Assembly (NCBI GenBank): GCA_949752735.1
Contig: OX457037.1
Location: forward strand, 591,001 to 655,000
Direction: 5' to 3'
DNA length: 64,000 nucleotides
Source: Lumbricus terrestris
Lineage: Eukaryota; Annelida; Clitellata; Crassiclitellata; Lumbricidae
Both the position numbers and the translations under genes were made by a program. Under the pieces are notes generated by a model that was not told the origin of the DNA, ran no database searches, and was given only the letters and a program-made list of their open reading frames with translations. Positions 11,596 through 22,755 of this stretch are shown one piece after another. The first letter of the stretch is position 1; each line of letters begins with the position of its first letter.

Positions 11596-13000
11596 ATCTA
11601 TAATATATTTCTCAAAGTTTGTCCTTCCGTTTGTATGTATGGATGTCCGGATGTCCGGATGTATTTTGACACTTCGTCCCAGAAAATCAAAATTTCACGA
11701 GTGGCGTACTGGTGGAGGTCAGAGTTAGTGGTGGGGTGTTGGGGGAAGGGGTGGGGTGGGGTGGGGGTGGAAATGGTGGAAGGTGGGGTGGTGGGGGGGA
11801 GAAATTTGGGGGAAATGTTTTTTCCCGAAAACCAAAATTTCACGGGTGGCGTACAGGTGGAGGTCAGAGTTAGTGGTGGCGTGTTGTGGGTGGTGAGGGA
11901 TGGGTGGGGGAGGAGTGGAGTGGAGTGGGGTGTAAGGGTGGGGGTGGTGGATGGTGGGAGGGGGAAGAAATTTGGGTGGAAATTTTTTCTCCCGAAAACT
12001 AAAATTTCACGGGTGGCGTACCGGTGGAGGTCAGAGTTGGTGGTGGGGTGTTATGGAGGAGGGTGGGTTACGGGGTGGGTGAAAATTTGTGGGTAATGTT
12101 TTTCCCGAAAACCAAAATTTCACGGGTGGCGTACCGGTGGAGGTCAGAGTTAGTGGTGGCGTGTTGTGGAGGAGTGGAGAGGGGTGTGGGAGAAATTTGG
12201 GGGGGCGAATTTTTCCCCCCTAAAACCAAAATTTCACGGGTGGCGTACCGGTGGAGGTTGGATTTAGTGGTGGGGTGTTGGGGGGAAGGGGGTGGGGTGG
12301 GGTGGGGGTGGGAATGGTGGAAGGTGGGGTGGTGGGGGGAGAAATTTGGGGGAAATGTTTTTTCCCGAAAACCAAAATTTCACGGGTGGCGTACAGGTGG
12401 AGGTCAGAGTTAGTGGTGGCGTGTTGTGGAGGGTGGGGGTGGGTGGAGGGGGTCGAGTGGAGTGGGGGGTGTAGGGTGGGGTGGTGAATGGTGGTGGGAA
12501 AAATTTGGGTGGAAATTTTTTCCCCGAAAACCTAAATTTCACGTGTGGCGTACCGGTGGAGGTCGGAGTTAGTGGTGGCGTGTTGTGGAGGAGTGGAGAG
12601 GGGGTGTGGGGGAAATTTGGGGGGGCAAATTTTTCTCCCCTAAAACCAAAATTTCACGGGTGGCGTACAGGTGGAGGTTGGATTGAGTGGTGGCGTGTTG
12701 TGGAGGGGTTGGTGGAGGGGAGGGTGGGAGTAAATTTGGGGGAATTTTTTTTCCGAAAACCTAAATTTCACGGGTGGCGTTTCGGTTAAGGTCGGAGTTT
12801 GTGGTGGCGTGCTGTGGAGGGAGGTATGGGGGGGGAATTTGGGGGGAAAATGTTTTCCCAGAAAACAAAAATTTCACGGGTGGCGTACCGGCGGAGGTCG
12901 GAGTAAGTGGTGGCGTGTTGTGAAGGGCGTGGCGGTGGGGGTGGGGGGATTTGGGGGGAAAATTGACGGAACCCGGGCGAAGCCGGGTATAAAAGTTAGT
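11596..13000 (-). mobile_element. Non-autonomous tandem-repeat element, copy B (G-rich on plus strand)
   Basis: On the minus strand it begins with CCCGGCTTCGCCCGGGT (complement near 12970-12990) and ends in TATTATAGAT. The body is about ten units, each with CACGGGTGGCGTACCGGTGG and a GAGTTAGTGGTGGCGTGTTG word at spacings of roughly 105-170 bp, separated by G-runs. The (CAGA)n module of copy A is replaced by a GGATGTCCGGATGTCC segment, so this is a different subfamily. Long frames on either strand are composition artefacts. Confidence 0.78.
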
Positions 13001-13151
13001 AATTATATAGACACAAAGGGCTTGAGATACAACGAGCAAACGGCGTCCAGAACTGAACATCACATCTATCTTTGACAAAACCAATTTCATTGATTGGAAC
13101 ATACCGCCAATGAAACGATCAGGTAGTGCTAAAAGTTAGGTCAAAACTCAC

Positions 13152-13469
13152 CAGTTGCTTAAACTGAGCATGTCTGATTGAACGTCGGCGCATTCATTGC
13201 AACGTTTGGATCCTGAACTTCCGTTGGCTGGCCAAATATCATAACGCATTGGTAAGTAGAAGAAGAATTGTAAGCGGTAGGACATGTTGACGTCGATGTG
13301 TAGGTATATCCGTCGTCATTTAGGGTCCTCAGGGGTGTATCAGTACTTACGAAAGCACCATTAACGTACCATGTGAAAACAGCGGCGATCGGATCGTAAG
13401 TGCTATCAGCATAAACGCAGCTGCACGTCACCGGATTGCTCCCAACCGGCGAGCACGTTGGACCTGAAC
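13152..13469 (-). CDS. Ig type 2 exon of the Ig/mucin gene, with in-frame stop
   Basis: Exon between acceptor ...GATTCAG|GTTCAGG and donor ACTG|GTGAGT, 318 nt, phase 1 at both ends. It encodes one immunoglobulin-like fold: SGPTCS at the start, VTCSC, FTWYVNG (core Trp), STYQCVM (second core Cys), ending NAPTFNQTCSV. It matches the exons at 35892, 39319 and 47540 in length and ending. Unlike them it has TAA (13159-13161) two codons before the donor. Either the gene ends or is broken here, or only this module is dead. Confidence 0.8.
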
Positions 13470-14442
13470 CTGAATCACGGTGTCAAAGAAAACAGCTGGA
13501 GGTCTAAGTTGTGTTAAAATTAACAGCTCATTTTTTGAGGTTTCTAATCAGAGTTATGCAATTTGCAATAATTTAATCATTTGAACATAACCATCGCTTA
13601 GTTAATCACCTCTAAAATCACATAAAATCAATAAAATAAAATATTTGTCTATCGATTCAGAGATAATGCATTCACAATGCACAGTGTGTAAGTAAAGTAG
13701 CCTATAAAATGTCTCACATTGTGATCATTTCCAGACAACGTCAACTAAGCCTGGGATTATTGTAGCAGCAAAGGACGGTACAGGTCCTTTGCTATTACAA
13801 TAATCGACTCATGAAAGGAAGAAGATAAAACATCTAACTTATTTTGTAATCCTCACAGTAGCAAAACTGGGTGAAAAGTACAAGCGGAACAGGAATCAAC
13901 CCCGTGGTTTATGCTAAGTATTATTTACAGATTACATACATTAAGAGGAGTTGTGTCTCAGGCCATGAAGGAGGGAGAATATATGCAATTATGCATGACG
14001 ATATCTGGCAATCTTATTTTAAAAACATGGTAATATAGGGATGCCACTTGAGTTGCTCATCCAGGATAATGACTCAAAGTTACTTTATGGATCGCAGAAT
14101 GATCATTTTCTTCACTGCCTGTCATTATAGAATGCTGTTAAGTTCAAGAAAATTATAAAGTGATAAAGACTAATAACGCATAGTTCTCAGTGACAACTTT
14201 ATAATATCCGCTTTGATGTTTTATGCTGTCTGAGCGTAGACGTCTGGCAGGACAAACAAACAAAAGCAATGTCTACAAAGTCATTACATGGGCTGCTGTC
14301 TAAAATGCATCTACATATCTCTACACAACCATAGAAATACTAGGCCTATTTCATAGCACTTCCCCACACCTATAACGACAAGCAGAAAAGGGAAGTCATA
14401 GGATTGTGAGAGATACGTTGTATACGCAATAGAAATACTTAC
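13470..14442 (-). other. Intron between two Ig exons
   Basis: Bounded by GTAAGT (complement 14437-14442) and a CAG acceptor (13470-13472), phase 1. AT-rich with no other feature I can support. Confidence 0.7.
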
Positions 14443-14784
14443 GAACGACAAGAACTTTGAAGCTGAACGGATTCCCACGGTCACATTCCACGTTGTACAA
14501 ACCAGCGGTTGATAGTTGATGTCCATTCGCTGGATCACTTAGTATTGTTGCGGCCTTAATTGTAAGACCTGACGACGGATCAAATGCGTAGTCTGCTGTC
14601 AAAGAGGAATCTACGGTGTCGTCGTAATTGACTATGACAACCTCGGTCAACTCATCGGTCGTTGCGGTATTCGTAAGTTTCACACTGTTAGGGTTTGATG
14701 GATAGTAGATGAGTGTATTCGTGTCTCCCTGGTGTAGGGCGATGTTTACGAGCGGCGCCATATTACATTGACCATACAAAGCAG
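14443..14784 (-). CDS. Ig type 1 exon of the Ig/mucin gene
   Basis: Exon of 342 nt, phase 1-1, between CTAATTTCAG|CTGC and GTCGTTC|GTAAGT. It encodes an early Cys (YGQCNMAPLVNIALHQGD), a beta-rich middle and STAGLYNVECDRGNPFSFKV, the F-strand Tyr/Cys of an Ig-like fold. Its relatives are at 37681 and 41211 (NIAVYEG, STAGLYIGQC). An upstream Met with a hydrophobic run (to 14827) looks like a signal peptide but lies in the intron before a strong acceptor, so it is not a start. Confidence 0.82.
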
Positions 14785-14970
14785 CTGAAATTAGGAAGAT
14801 ATATCGTATCAGCAAAACTGAATTCATGAGCGGTTTTTTGGAAATCTATCATCAAAGTTCTTTGAAACCACTATGGGATTTTTCTGCAATTTTGGTGGGA
14901 AATAAAGAAATATATCCTGAATCAAATAATGCAAACGGTATCAAAATCGGTTGACTTCTCCGTAAATTAA

Positions 14971-14980
14971 GGGAATCAAT
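14971..14980. repeat. Target-site duplication, left copy (GGGAATCAAT)
   Basis: Identical to 16091-16100, flanking the LINE 14981-16090. Confidence 0.8.
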
Positions 14981-16090
14981 CTTTCTTTCTCCTTTCTTTC
15001 TCCTCCGTCAAGTATTCACCGACGATGAGGCTCTAACAAAACTTCTCCATTTCGGCCGGTCTCTTGCGAGTTCTATTGCCTTTCCCAGCTCCATTCCTCT
15101 GTCTTCTATGTCCTCCAGTACGTTATCTATCCATTTCTTCTTGGGTCATCCTCTGCTCCTCGTTCCTTCCACTTCTCCGTGCAGCGCCTTTGCCGGCATT
15201 CTTCCGCTCTTCATCCTGATCACATGTCCATACCATGTTAGTCTTCTTTTCTTTATTCTTTCCACTACTGTTTCCTTCTGTTCTAGTTCTTCTCGTGCCA
15301 CCTCATTCCGTATCTTTTCTCTCCGTGATCTATTCAGTAGACCTCGTAGCCATCCCATCTCCGCCACCAGCAGTCTTCTCTCATCTTCCTTTTTCACGCA
15401 CCAAGACTCTGCTCCATACATGAGGACCGGTATCACCAGTGTTTCATATAGCTTGGCTTTTGTTTTTGTTGGGATGTTGCCTGATCTCCATAGTTTCCTC
15501 CGCTTCCCAAACATTGCTGACGCCAGTCCAATTCTTTCCTTATGTCCCTTGTCGACTCTGCATCTTCCGTAATTACACCCCCCCAGGTACACAAATTCCG
15601 CCACCTGCTCCAGCTCCTCTCCTTCCAAGATGATGGTTATCTTCTCTTTTTTTCTTACCAATTGTCATTGTTTTGGTCTTCTCTCCATTGATTGTAAGCC
15701 CGAATCTTTTACTACTTTCGTGTACCCTGGTCGTTAGCTCCTGCAGTTGGCTTTCGCTTTCCGCCATCAGATCTATATCGTCTGCAAATCTTAGGTTGTT
15801 GACTATATCTCCATTTATTCTCACCCTTATTTCTGTATCTGCCAGCGCTATGTCCATCATAGCCTCCAGTATCAGGTTGAATAGGTATGGGGATAGACCG
15901 CAGCCTTGTCTTACTCCGACATGTACTCTGAACCATTCCGTCAGCTCCCCGTCTACTCTCACTGCGCTTATCGTCTTACTATACAGGTCCTCAAGTAGTT
16001 CCACTAGCTCCTCTGGTATTCCGTAATTCCTCATCACTCTCCATAGCCTCCGCTGCCAGACACTGTCGAAAGCCTGTCTGAAATCTATAG
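14981..16090 (-). pseudogene. RTE-like LINE, 5'-truncated insertion with target-site duplications
   Basis: On the minus strand the frame starts inside RT (IDFRQAFDSVWQRRLWRVM), shows GVRQGCGLSPYLFN and the catalytic LRFADDIDLM (near 15780), then a frameshift near 15640-15670, and continues VYLGGCNYG, LMYGAESWCVKK and the C-terminal RRLTWYGHVIRM. Endonuclease and most of RT palm upstream are absent. Both ends carry GGGAATCAAT, a clean 10-bp target-site duplication, so truncation happened at insertion. The landing site is 190 bp upstream of the Ig exon at 14784, in intron sequence. Confidence 0.92.
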
Positions 16091-16100
16091 GGGAATCAAT
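16091..16100. repeat. Target-site duplication, right copy (GGGAATCAAT)
   Basis: Pairs with 14971-14980. Confidence 0.8.
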
Positions 16101-18149
16101 AGCCACCTGCAAACTGAAGAATATTCGACACTTTCGACCTCGCTCATCTATTTCAACCTACAGCACCATATCTACAAAGCGATAAGCGACGGGTTTCAAG
16201 GCCCGGCGTTACAGATTATAATTTTTGATGTGTACCGTATATTTAAACTGCTATTTTGCAAAGATGGGCAAAGCTTGGACATAACATGCAGTACTGTAAA
16301 CAGTTTTACATGAAGCCAAGTCTCTAAATAGTTTGTATGACATTGTGTCAAAACTTGTGCTAATCAATTGAAGGGCTTGGAGCAATAACAAGGTATGTCG
16401 AAAATCATGAATGTTGGGAAATCGACTTCAAAGATTTACCACTTCAAACTGCTGTATCTAAGCCATTTGACAAAATATCAACAAGCTGTTTTGAGCAATA
16501 TGTACCTTAAAATGGTCTTTAACGAAATTTGTAAATTTTTCAAAGCGAAAGATGAAATTATTTTTTTTACACATTTTGCTTCATATCATGTTATTGCAAC
16601 GCGAATTCTCCGTCATTAGTATGATTTTTGGTGCAATAACAGGTTATGTCGACAAATAGTCCGGTCAATATTATAATTATTTAGTCTTAAACCCGGACAT
16701 CTACTATGGCAAGCAAATTTTTACACGAAAAGTTTTGAAAATAGACTGAAGAATATATGGTAGAAATCCTAACAAAATGCGATATGGGGAAATAATAAAA
16801 ATTTTGAATTTAGTTCTGAGCAGACGAGAAACAGCCATGCCTATACGAGTTTGTTTACATTTCAAGAACTGGCGGAAATACGATTTATCTGCTGGAAACA
16901 CAGTGAAATTACCGATTAAAGAAAATAGATATCGATTAATATAATTATTTATTATCTGAACTATGTAAATGTCGATCTTGGAGACAAAAATAAATAAATT
17001 TTATGCAATAACTTTGCAGTTTGTGGTCGATCACCACAACCCCGCACTTAAGGCCACGCCCATAATGCATAGGCAATGACTAAGCGAAACGCTATACGCA
17101 CGGCCATTATTTGTACCACAATAATTAACGATTTAGACATATTTCCCCATGTTGGAATTTATTATGATTTTTACTGTAGTTTAGTAGGGTATTTACGTAC
17201 AATATTCCGCCAAAATGGTCTGCTATAGTAAATGTCCAGGTTCATGATGAATTTCCCGTATTTTTGACTGGCCTAAAAGTGTTTTCTAGCGGCTGCAATA
17301 CCACACATATTATATGGTATAAGTCAACAAAGCTTGTTATTGCACCAAACTGTTTCGATTATACAGTTTGAGAACGTGCATGATTTAGCATGCAGATGGT
17401 AAGTTAGGTCAATAAACCTCATTATTGCATTGGCTTTAATACACAGTTTGAAAGGAAGCAAGACAATGTATGTCGTCATACCGGGATATTGCATTAGAGA
17501 TATGGACGAAATCTGCCGCTGGAACAATAACATATTATGTCGACATAACATTGTTTTGCGAAATGACGCTCAAAAATATTCGAATCTGAGCAAAATTCAC
17601 AGGGTAGATAGATTACGGTCTTCGGACACGCTGGCATACTGTTTCGCAAGACACCGGAGTAGTAGGAAAGTGGATAAGCTGGCGCAAAACACCTACAATA
17701 GCCTTGCCTAACGTTCTTGAAGCTATAGACATGGTCAAGAGTGGCGCATAACCACCGATCACACGAATAACCACGTTCAAGCGTCACACTCCAGCCACAT
17801 TGCCACCAACACCCAACCGCAGAACCATCGGCCACGTCTATAATCATGCTGACGCGTTGGGCGGGAATTTCCGACAGTTTCGATATTACTCATCATCACA
17901 TGATTACTAAGTTTTCATTATCTACCCACGAATTAAATGACTCTGGGCAACCAAGCCATTTAACAAATGATTTTTTCCACGTTTCCTGATAATCTTTTCT
18001 ATTCTAAATATTTCTTGAGTTGTCTTCTGTAGCTCCTGTTCATAGAATGAGCCCTGTATTTCCTCCATTACAATCAGTAATTTTATAAGTTGGTGGATCT
18101 GGGTATTGAATCTGGGATACTATAAAAACTTCTTCCGTCCATCTAGGTG
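16101..18149. other. Gene-free stretch
   Basis: No credible protein. A short phrase, CAATAACA followed three bases later by TATGTCGA, recurs at about 16385, 16633 and 17524, suggesting an old dispersed repeat. Confidence 0.45.
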
Positions 18150-19270
18150 TGTATCCCTTTTCAAAATTGTTATAATCTCTATGGACTACTCAAAAGCATT
18201 TGATTCTATCAAACACTCTGCAATAACAAGTTTATTAGCAACCCTGAACATCCCTGATTGCATCTACAACTGGCTCGTCAACTACCTACATGGCAGGAAA
18301 CACTAAACTCGCTTCAAAGGAGTTACATCTGCTTCTATAACCATCAACGCCAGTGTCATTCAGGGATCTGTTATAGGCCCCGCTGACTTCATAGTAGGTA
18401 CATCTGACCTCCACCCTCTTCATTCCCAGAACCGACTCTCTAAATATGCTAACGATTCCTATCTCTTTATTGGCTCCAATCACTTATCTACTGCAACAGA
18501 TCAATCAATCAATCAATCAATCAATCAATTTTTTGATTGGTCCATATGTGTCAAGCACACTAAGATATAAGGCAGGAAAATAGTTACATAAAGCATAACA
18601 AGCATAACTCCAACACATCGACAACAACTGGTCTAAATGAAAGAACTTGCGGATCAACTCTGACAAAACATGCGAAATTGCTATTATCAGACGCAACAAG
18701 AGCTCACTCTCAACCCATCCATCCATCTCTGGAGTTTTCCGTACAAAATTCATCAAGGCATTGGGAGTTCTTATTGGAGAGAAATTAACAGTTACAGACC
18801 ACATCAATAAGATTTTCTGCTCTGGTACTGCCTCACTCTATGCCATCAGAACTTTCAAGAGTTATGTATGCCTCTCCTGCATGGTGGGGTCTTGCTAGTG
18901 AATTTGACAAATCCCGTCCTGAGGGCCTCATGAACAAACTTAGGTTACTTACATCCTGATACACTAACAGCAGAAACTTTACCTCAAGAGGCTGATAAGG
19001 TGCTTTTCAAAGCTGTTCAGGGAAATGAACTTCATGTCCTCCGTAACCTCTTTCCACTACAACGTGATCCGTTATATAACTTTAGAGAAAGGGCTCACAA
19101 TTTCATCCTCCCCAATAAAGACTCGTTAAACTCTATCCCAAGAATGTTATTCAAAAACATGTACTAACTAACTATTTTGACCTTAAGCTTTAAGCAGCCA
19201 TAATTTTTGCTAATGTAAACCTACAGCGTTCTGTCTGTTGTTTATTGAATTAAACGAATATACATTCATA
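18150..19270 (+). pseudogene. CR1/L2-type LINE, decayed
   Basis: Shows MDYSKAFDSIKHSAITSLL, LNIPDCIYNWLVNYLHGRKH (then a stop at 18304), VIQGSVIGPADF, and SKYANDSYLFIG, where the catalytic YADD is degraded to YAND. A (AATC)n tract and about 100 bp of foreign sequence (18502-18640) interrupt it; it resumes as INSDKTCEIAIIRRNKSSL and GVLIGEKLTVTDHINK, then out-of-frame C-terminal pieces. The 3' end, TTGAATTAAACGAATATAC, resembles that of the LINE at 7881. Directly followed by the provirus. Confidence 0.85.
18502..18531. repeat. (AATC)n microsatellite
   Basis: About seven tandem AATC units, inside the decayed LINE. Confidence 0.9.
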
Positions 19271-19289
19271 CAAAAATATTCTTCTTCTT

Positions 19290-19905
19290 AGTTATTCTGA
19301 CTTTATCTCCAATCGAGAATCTAAGACCTCTTCGCCGTATAAATTCATAACTACAGTCTTTTCATTTACTTTCATACTAGCCTTAGCAGGCGTCATTTTA
19401 ATGGAAGAATGTCTTGTTTCATTATAATTACTAACCATTTCACCTAATATATCAATATATCTTCTTGTTGAATTAGCTGAAAAGTACTTAAACATTTTCT
19501 CTCACATTGTTCGGTTTCATCTCTCAACGACGCAAGATTTTTCTTCATTCTCGGTAGAGTACAAATCAACCAAATTCTTTACGTCTTTATTATAATATTC
19601 TTTCCCTTGTCAACCCATAATTTAACAGGCTTTCGTCCGCCCCCAAGTATCTTCACGAAACCGCTCGCTGTAGATTTTCCACTCTTATCATTCTACGGTA
19701 AGATCCAACCGTACTTAGAAAACACATCTATAACGGTTAACAGGTATTTAACACCATCGTTATCTTTAGCGAAGGCCTGCATATCGACTAAATCAGCAGC
19801 CCTTATCTCATCTATTCCACTAACGAACACTTTTCTCTTTCTAAAATTTCTTACTACAGTAACTGGTTTATGTAATTCATTCGCTAATTGATTAGTCCAT
19901 TTCAG
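19290..19905 (-). pseudogene. Retroviral-type integrase of the provirus, broken
   Basis: On the minus strand an rve-type integrase core can be read: AADLVDMQAF with the first catalytic Asp, LLTVIDVFSKYGW, then a stop near 19690, KLWVDKGKEYY with the second Asp, and SCVVERWNRTMKEKMF with the third catalytic Glu, followed by FSANSTRRYIDIL and HSSIKMTPAKAS. It would insert the linear viral DNA into host chromosomes. At least one stop and frame shifts near 19620-19700 break it. It directly follows the phospholipase A2 frame, with which it is probably one gene or a tight pair. Confidence 0.9.
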
Positions 19906-20372
19906 ATCGGGGCATTTTTTAAACCTAACCCGAGACTTGCTTTAGTAGATAATATAGGCTTGACTATGGCTCTCTCTATACGCTCCCGGATAGTAGGATT
20001 AGGAATGTTATTCAACTCGTTTATCATCGTTTTGTCAGCAACATTCCTAGTGGAGGTATCTGTATACCTGTCGTAAGCCAAATCGTGATAATATGCGGCG
20101 TTATCGATCCTGTTTACGGATTTGCTCCACTCTTTAGGTGTTCCATCAGGATTTAATCTCAAATCTAGCCTAGTACCTGGCCCGGTAAACTGATGGCCTG
20201 GTAAATGCGTCTCACCGGGATACTTAGCCCAAGGTAATTTCACGTTACTAGTAAGCGAATTTAACGAACTAACTAGATCTTCCCCTTTCGCGGCTCCTTT
20301 CACGAATTGAGTTTTGGTCGTTCCGCACACACCGCATACGCCTCCTAGCATAAATCTCCCATTCTTTGCCAC
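19902..20372 (-). CDS. Parvoviral-type phospholipase A2 domain protein
   Basis: 156 residues from Met. It shows the calcium-loop-like HQFTGPGTRLDLRL and the catalytic helix NAAYYHDLAYD with the His-Asp pair, then the second helix VADKTMINEL. This is the PLA2 fold known from parvovirus VP1 and Polinton/adintovirus proteins, where it helps particles breach membranes. N-terminal CxxC pairs (GVCGVCGTTKTQFVKG) look zinc-like. The frame is intact and stops at 19902 where the integrase coding begins in another frame. Confidence 0.88.
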   Translation of the reverse strand: MAKNGRFMLGGVCGVCGTTKTQFVKGAAKGEDLVSSLNSLTSNVKLPWAKYPGETHLPGHQFTGPGTRLDLRLNPDGTPKEWSKSVNRIDNAAYYHDLAYDRYTDTSTRNVADKTMINELNNIPNPTIRERIERAIVKPILSTKASLGLGLKNAPI

Positions 20373-20462
20373 GGCATCTCGTATATCTCTAGTCTCAGTC
20401 TTTTTTTTTTACACTTGGCGCAATACATATCGCTTTTAATATAGAACTTTTATATATTTAAA
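20373..20462. promoter_or_regulatory. Divergent intergenic spacer
   Basis: 90 bp between the leftward PLA2 gene and the rightward ATPase gene. It has a T-run and TATATATTTAAAATG just before the ATPase start. Similar TATA-like words precede other starts in this provirus (22118-22127, 27815-27824), so a shared late-type promoter is plausible. Confidence 0.4.
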
Positions 20463-21238
20463 ATGGAAGTGAAAGACTTAACGTGGAATGATTTACCATC
20501 GAAAAGATTTAATAACAATCTATTACCTAAAAGCATAAGAGGGGTAATAGTAGGAAAGTCAGGATGTGGTAAAACGATGTTATTGCTAAATTTACTTTTG
20601 AGACCCGGATGGCTCGACTATAACAACCTACAAGTATTCGGTAAATCTTTGTTTCAACCAGAGTACAAAATTCTTAAGAAAGCATTTGAAGAAAAATTAC
20701 CGAAAGAAGCGATCGTGGTGCTGTGTGCATTCGAGACGAGATAATGAAACTTGATGTTTCTCCAGAATCCGTGGTAGAACAGATGTCGAAAAATTTAAGA
20801 GTCAAGTCGGATATCGAATGTAGATTTTACAAATCCGCGGAAGATGTGCCGGATCCGAGAGACTTGAGCCGTGAAAAGAAAAACTTGATGATTTTTGACG
20901 ATTTGCAGTTAGAGAAGCAGAACAAATGCGAAACGTATTATATCAGAGGGAGGCATAGTAACGTGGATTGTTTATACCTCTCACAAGATTATTTCAAATT
21001 GCCAAGACAGACTATCAAAGAGAACGCGAACTTTATTTGTTTATTTCCTCAAGACAGGAAGAGTGTTTCTCATATCTACAACAATCATGTAAGTACGGAC
21101 ATTCCTAAGGAGGAATTAGCGAAACTATGCGAGGAGACGTGGAAACAACCGCACCAATTCGTAGTGATCGACTTAACGAGCAAAAAGAGCAGCGGTAAAT
21201 ACCGGAGTGGTTTAGATGAATTTTACATCCCCAATTAA
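20463..21238 (+). pseudogene. DNA-packaging ATPase (FtsK/HerA, A32-like), one frameshift
   Basis: Walker A is GKSGCGKT at residues 31-38 of the first segment (20463-20744). A frameshift near 20715-20745 moves the frame; the second segment carries Walker B as NLMIFDDLQ (Asp pair near 20897-20902), then GRHSNVDCLYLSQDYFKLP, a sensor-like Ser/Gln stretch, and ends at 21236-21238. Together about 250 residues, the normal family length. It would pump viral DNA into preformed capsids. Confidence 0.9.
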
Positions 21239-21261
21239 AATAATAAAATATACTAATAAAA

Positions 21262-22093
21262 ATGGAACAACTCCTTATGAAGATAGTGGCGAACACATCA
21301 CAGACTGCGAGTAACACGGAACCGAAATCGAAACCGGAACCGAAATCATCGTTTTTCATTTTGGTGGACAACGAAAAGAAAAAAAAACCGCACGAATAAA
21401 AACGAAAAACAATCCGCCAATCGAACTAGACAAAACCAAAAAGTACGAAATGGCTCTAGTCGATCTGTAGGCCTATACTTACTACGTGTTTCCGAATATA
21501 GACGCGAGCAACAACAACTTCAGGTATTCACCGGACAAAGGCGTGACGTGGTTTAACGTAGATATCCCGGAAGGGTCCTATGAGCTCGCGGATATAAACG
21601 GCTATGTGAAGAAAATCATGAAAGAGATTGATCATTACGATACCGCAAACGAAGAAAATCGCATTACGTTAGAACCAAACACTAATATACGTTGAAGGCG
21701 GCGCTGACTATCGCTACGAACGAGGTCGATTATACGTCCGCGAACTCTATTAGAACCGTTCTAGGTTTCGATAGTCACGTATACAAAGCTGGGTATAACG
21801 AATCGGAGAACATTGTGAACATAATGAACATAGACAGCTTTAGAGTAACTAGCGATATAATCGGAGGTTCGTACTCGAATGGAACAACGGTGAACGTCAT
21901 ATAGGCCTAATTGTTTTTTCATAGCGTTGGGCCGGGTTATAAGATCATCCAAATCCCAGCTAATTTAATTTGTCTCCCCGTTACGACGCACACGATTTCA
22001 TCGATGGAAACGAAACTTACCGATCAAAATGGAAAACTAATTAACATTAGAGGGGAAGCAATGTCGATCAAATTTCATATTAGAGAAGTGTAA
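21262..22093 (+). pseudogene. Penton-like minor capsid protein, multiply broken
   Basis: ATG at 21262 begins a lysine-rich stretch that shifts frame in a homopolymer near 21380-21400 and continues KYEMALVDL, then TAG (21468-21470) within TAGGCCTA, then YVFPNIDASNNNFRYSP and DIPEGSYELADIN. A second shift falls near 21690; ANSIRTVLGF follows, then TAG (21902-21904) and TAA (21908-21910) around a second TAGGCCTA, and finally VGPGYKIIQIPANLIC and SMETKLTDQNGKLINIRGE. The single-jelly-roll penton-like protein of Polintons has this plan, including the LGF and terminal beta-rich segments. It would form capsid vertices. Confidence 0.8.
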
Positions 22094-22127
22094 AGATTAT
22101 TAAAAATTTATATTAGTTATATATAAA

Positions 22128-22730
22128 ATGGCTCGGTACACAGACATATGTGTTAATATTTCAGATGGACAAAAAATCAAGGTTAAACGAGCACTTGAAG
22201 GGGGAGTCGATGGTGTTAGTATTAGACTATCCCACGATGATCTGGAGGGAGACCACGTTTTAGCTTTTACGGAAGCGCAAATTAACAAAATGAAGAAAGC
22301 TTACCAGAACGGAAAGGGCATGACGATCAAAATGAGTAAAACGCAACTAGAGTATAATAAGAAAGTCGAAGGCGGTTTTATCGGAGCTCTATTACCATTT
22401 CTAGCTACTGCTGGGAAATTTCTTCTTTCAAGCGTACTGCCTAGTTTAGCACAGGGCGCTTTAAACGGGTTAGGTTCTGCTGCTACTTCGAAACTAGTCG
22501 ATAAAATAAGCGGATCGGGTGTATTGTATGTTAAAAAGGGGGTTGTGGCTTGTAAAGTAAGACCGGGTGGAAATGGGTTGTTTCTGTCTCCGTGGTCGAA
22601 AGGTAGTACTATGGGAACAGGATTGTATATGAAAACAGGTAGTGGGTTGTATATGAAACCCGGATCTGTTCTTATACTAGGTCCTAATTCACCTTTCCAA
22701 AATATTCCGATTCTCAGCATGTTGCTTTAA
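22128..22730 (+). CDS. pX-like minor core / membrane-active protein
   Basis: 200 residues, intact, start ATG after TATATAAA. N-terminal basic, soluble region (QKIKVKRAL, AQINKMKKAYQNG), then a Gly/Ala/Leu hydrophobic stretch from about residue 84 (GGFIGALLPFLATAGKFLLS) followed by small-residue helices, and repeated GLYMKTGSGLYMKPGS near the C-terminus. The GGFIGALLP segment is typical of adenovirus pX/adintovirus pX-type proteins. Function by homology only. Confidence 0.72.
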   Translation: MARYTDICVNISDGQKIKVKRALEGGVDGVSIRLSHDDLEGDHVLAFTEAQINKMKKAYQNGKGMTIKMSKTQLEYNKKVEGGFIGALLPFLATAGKFLLSSVLPSLAQGALNGLGSAATSKLVDKISGSGVLYVKKGVVACKVRPGGNGLFLSPWSKGSTMGTGLYMKTGSGLYMKPGSVLILGPNSPFQNIPILSMLL

Positions 22731-22755
22731 ACAAAATAATCCTCGTATAAATAAA

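Noticed and set aside
11584..12542. Gly/Val-rich frames up to 170 codons
   Set aside because: G-rich repeat copy B; each repeat unit translates differently and similarly open frames exist on the other strand.
14785..14827. Met followed by a hydrophobic run resembling a signal peptide before the Ig exon
   Set aside because: It lies upstream of a strong acceptor whose phase matches every other Ig type 1 exon, so it is intron.
15108..16026. Plus-strand frames rich in Ser/Pro/Leu
   Set aside because: Antisense of the LINE at 14981-16090.
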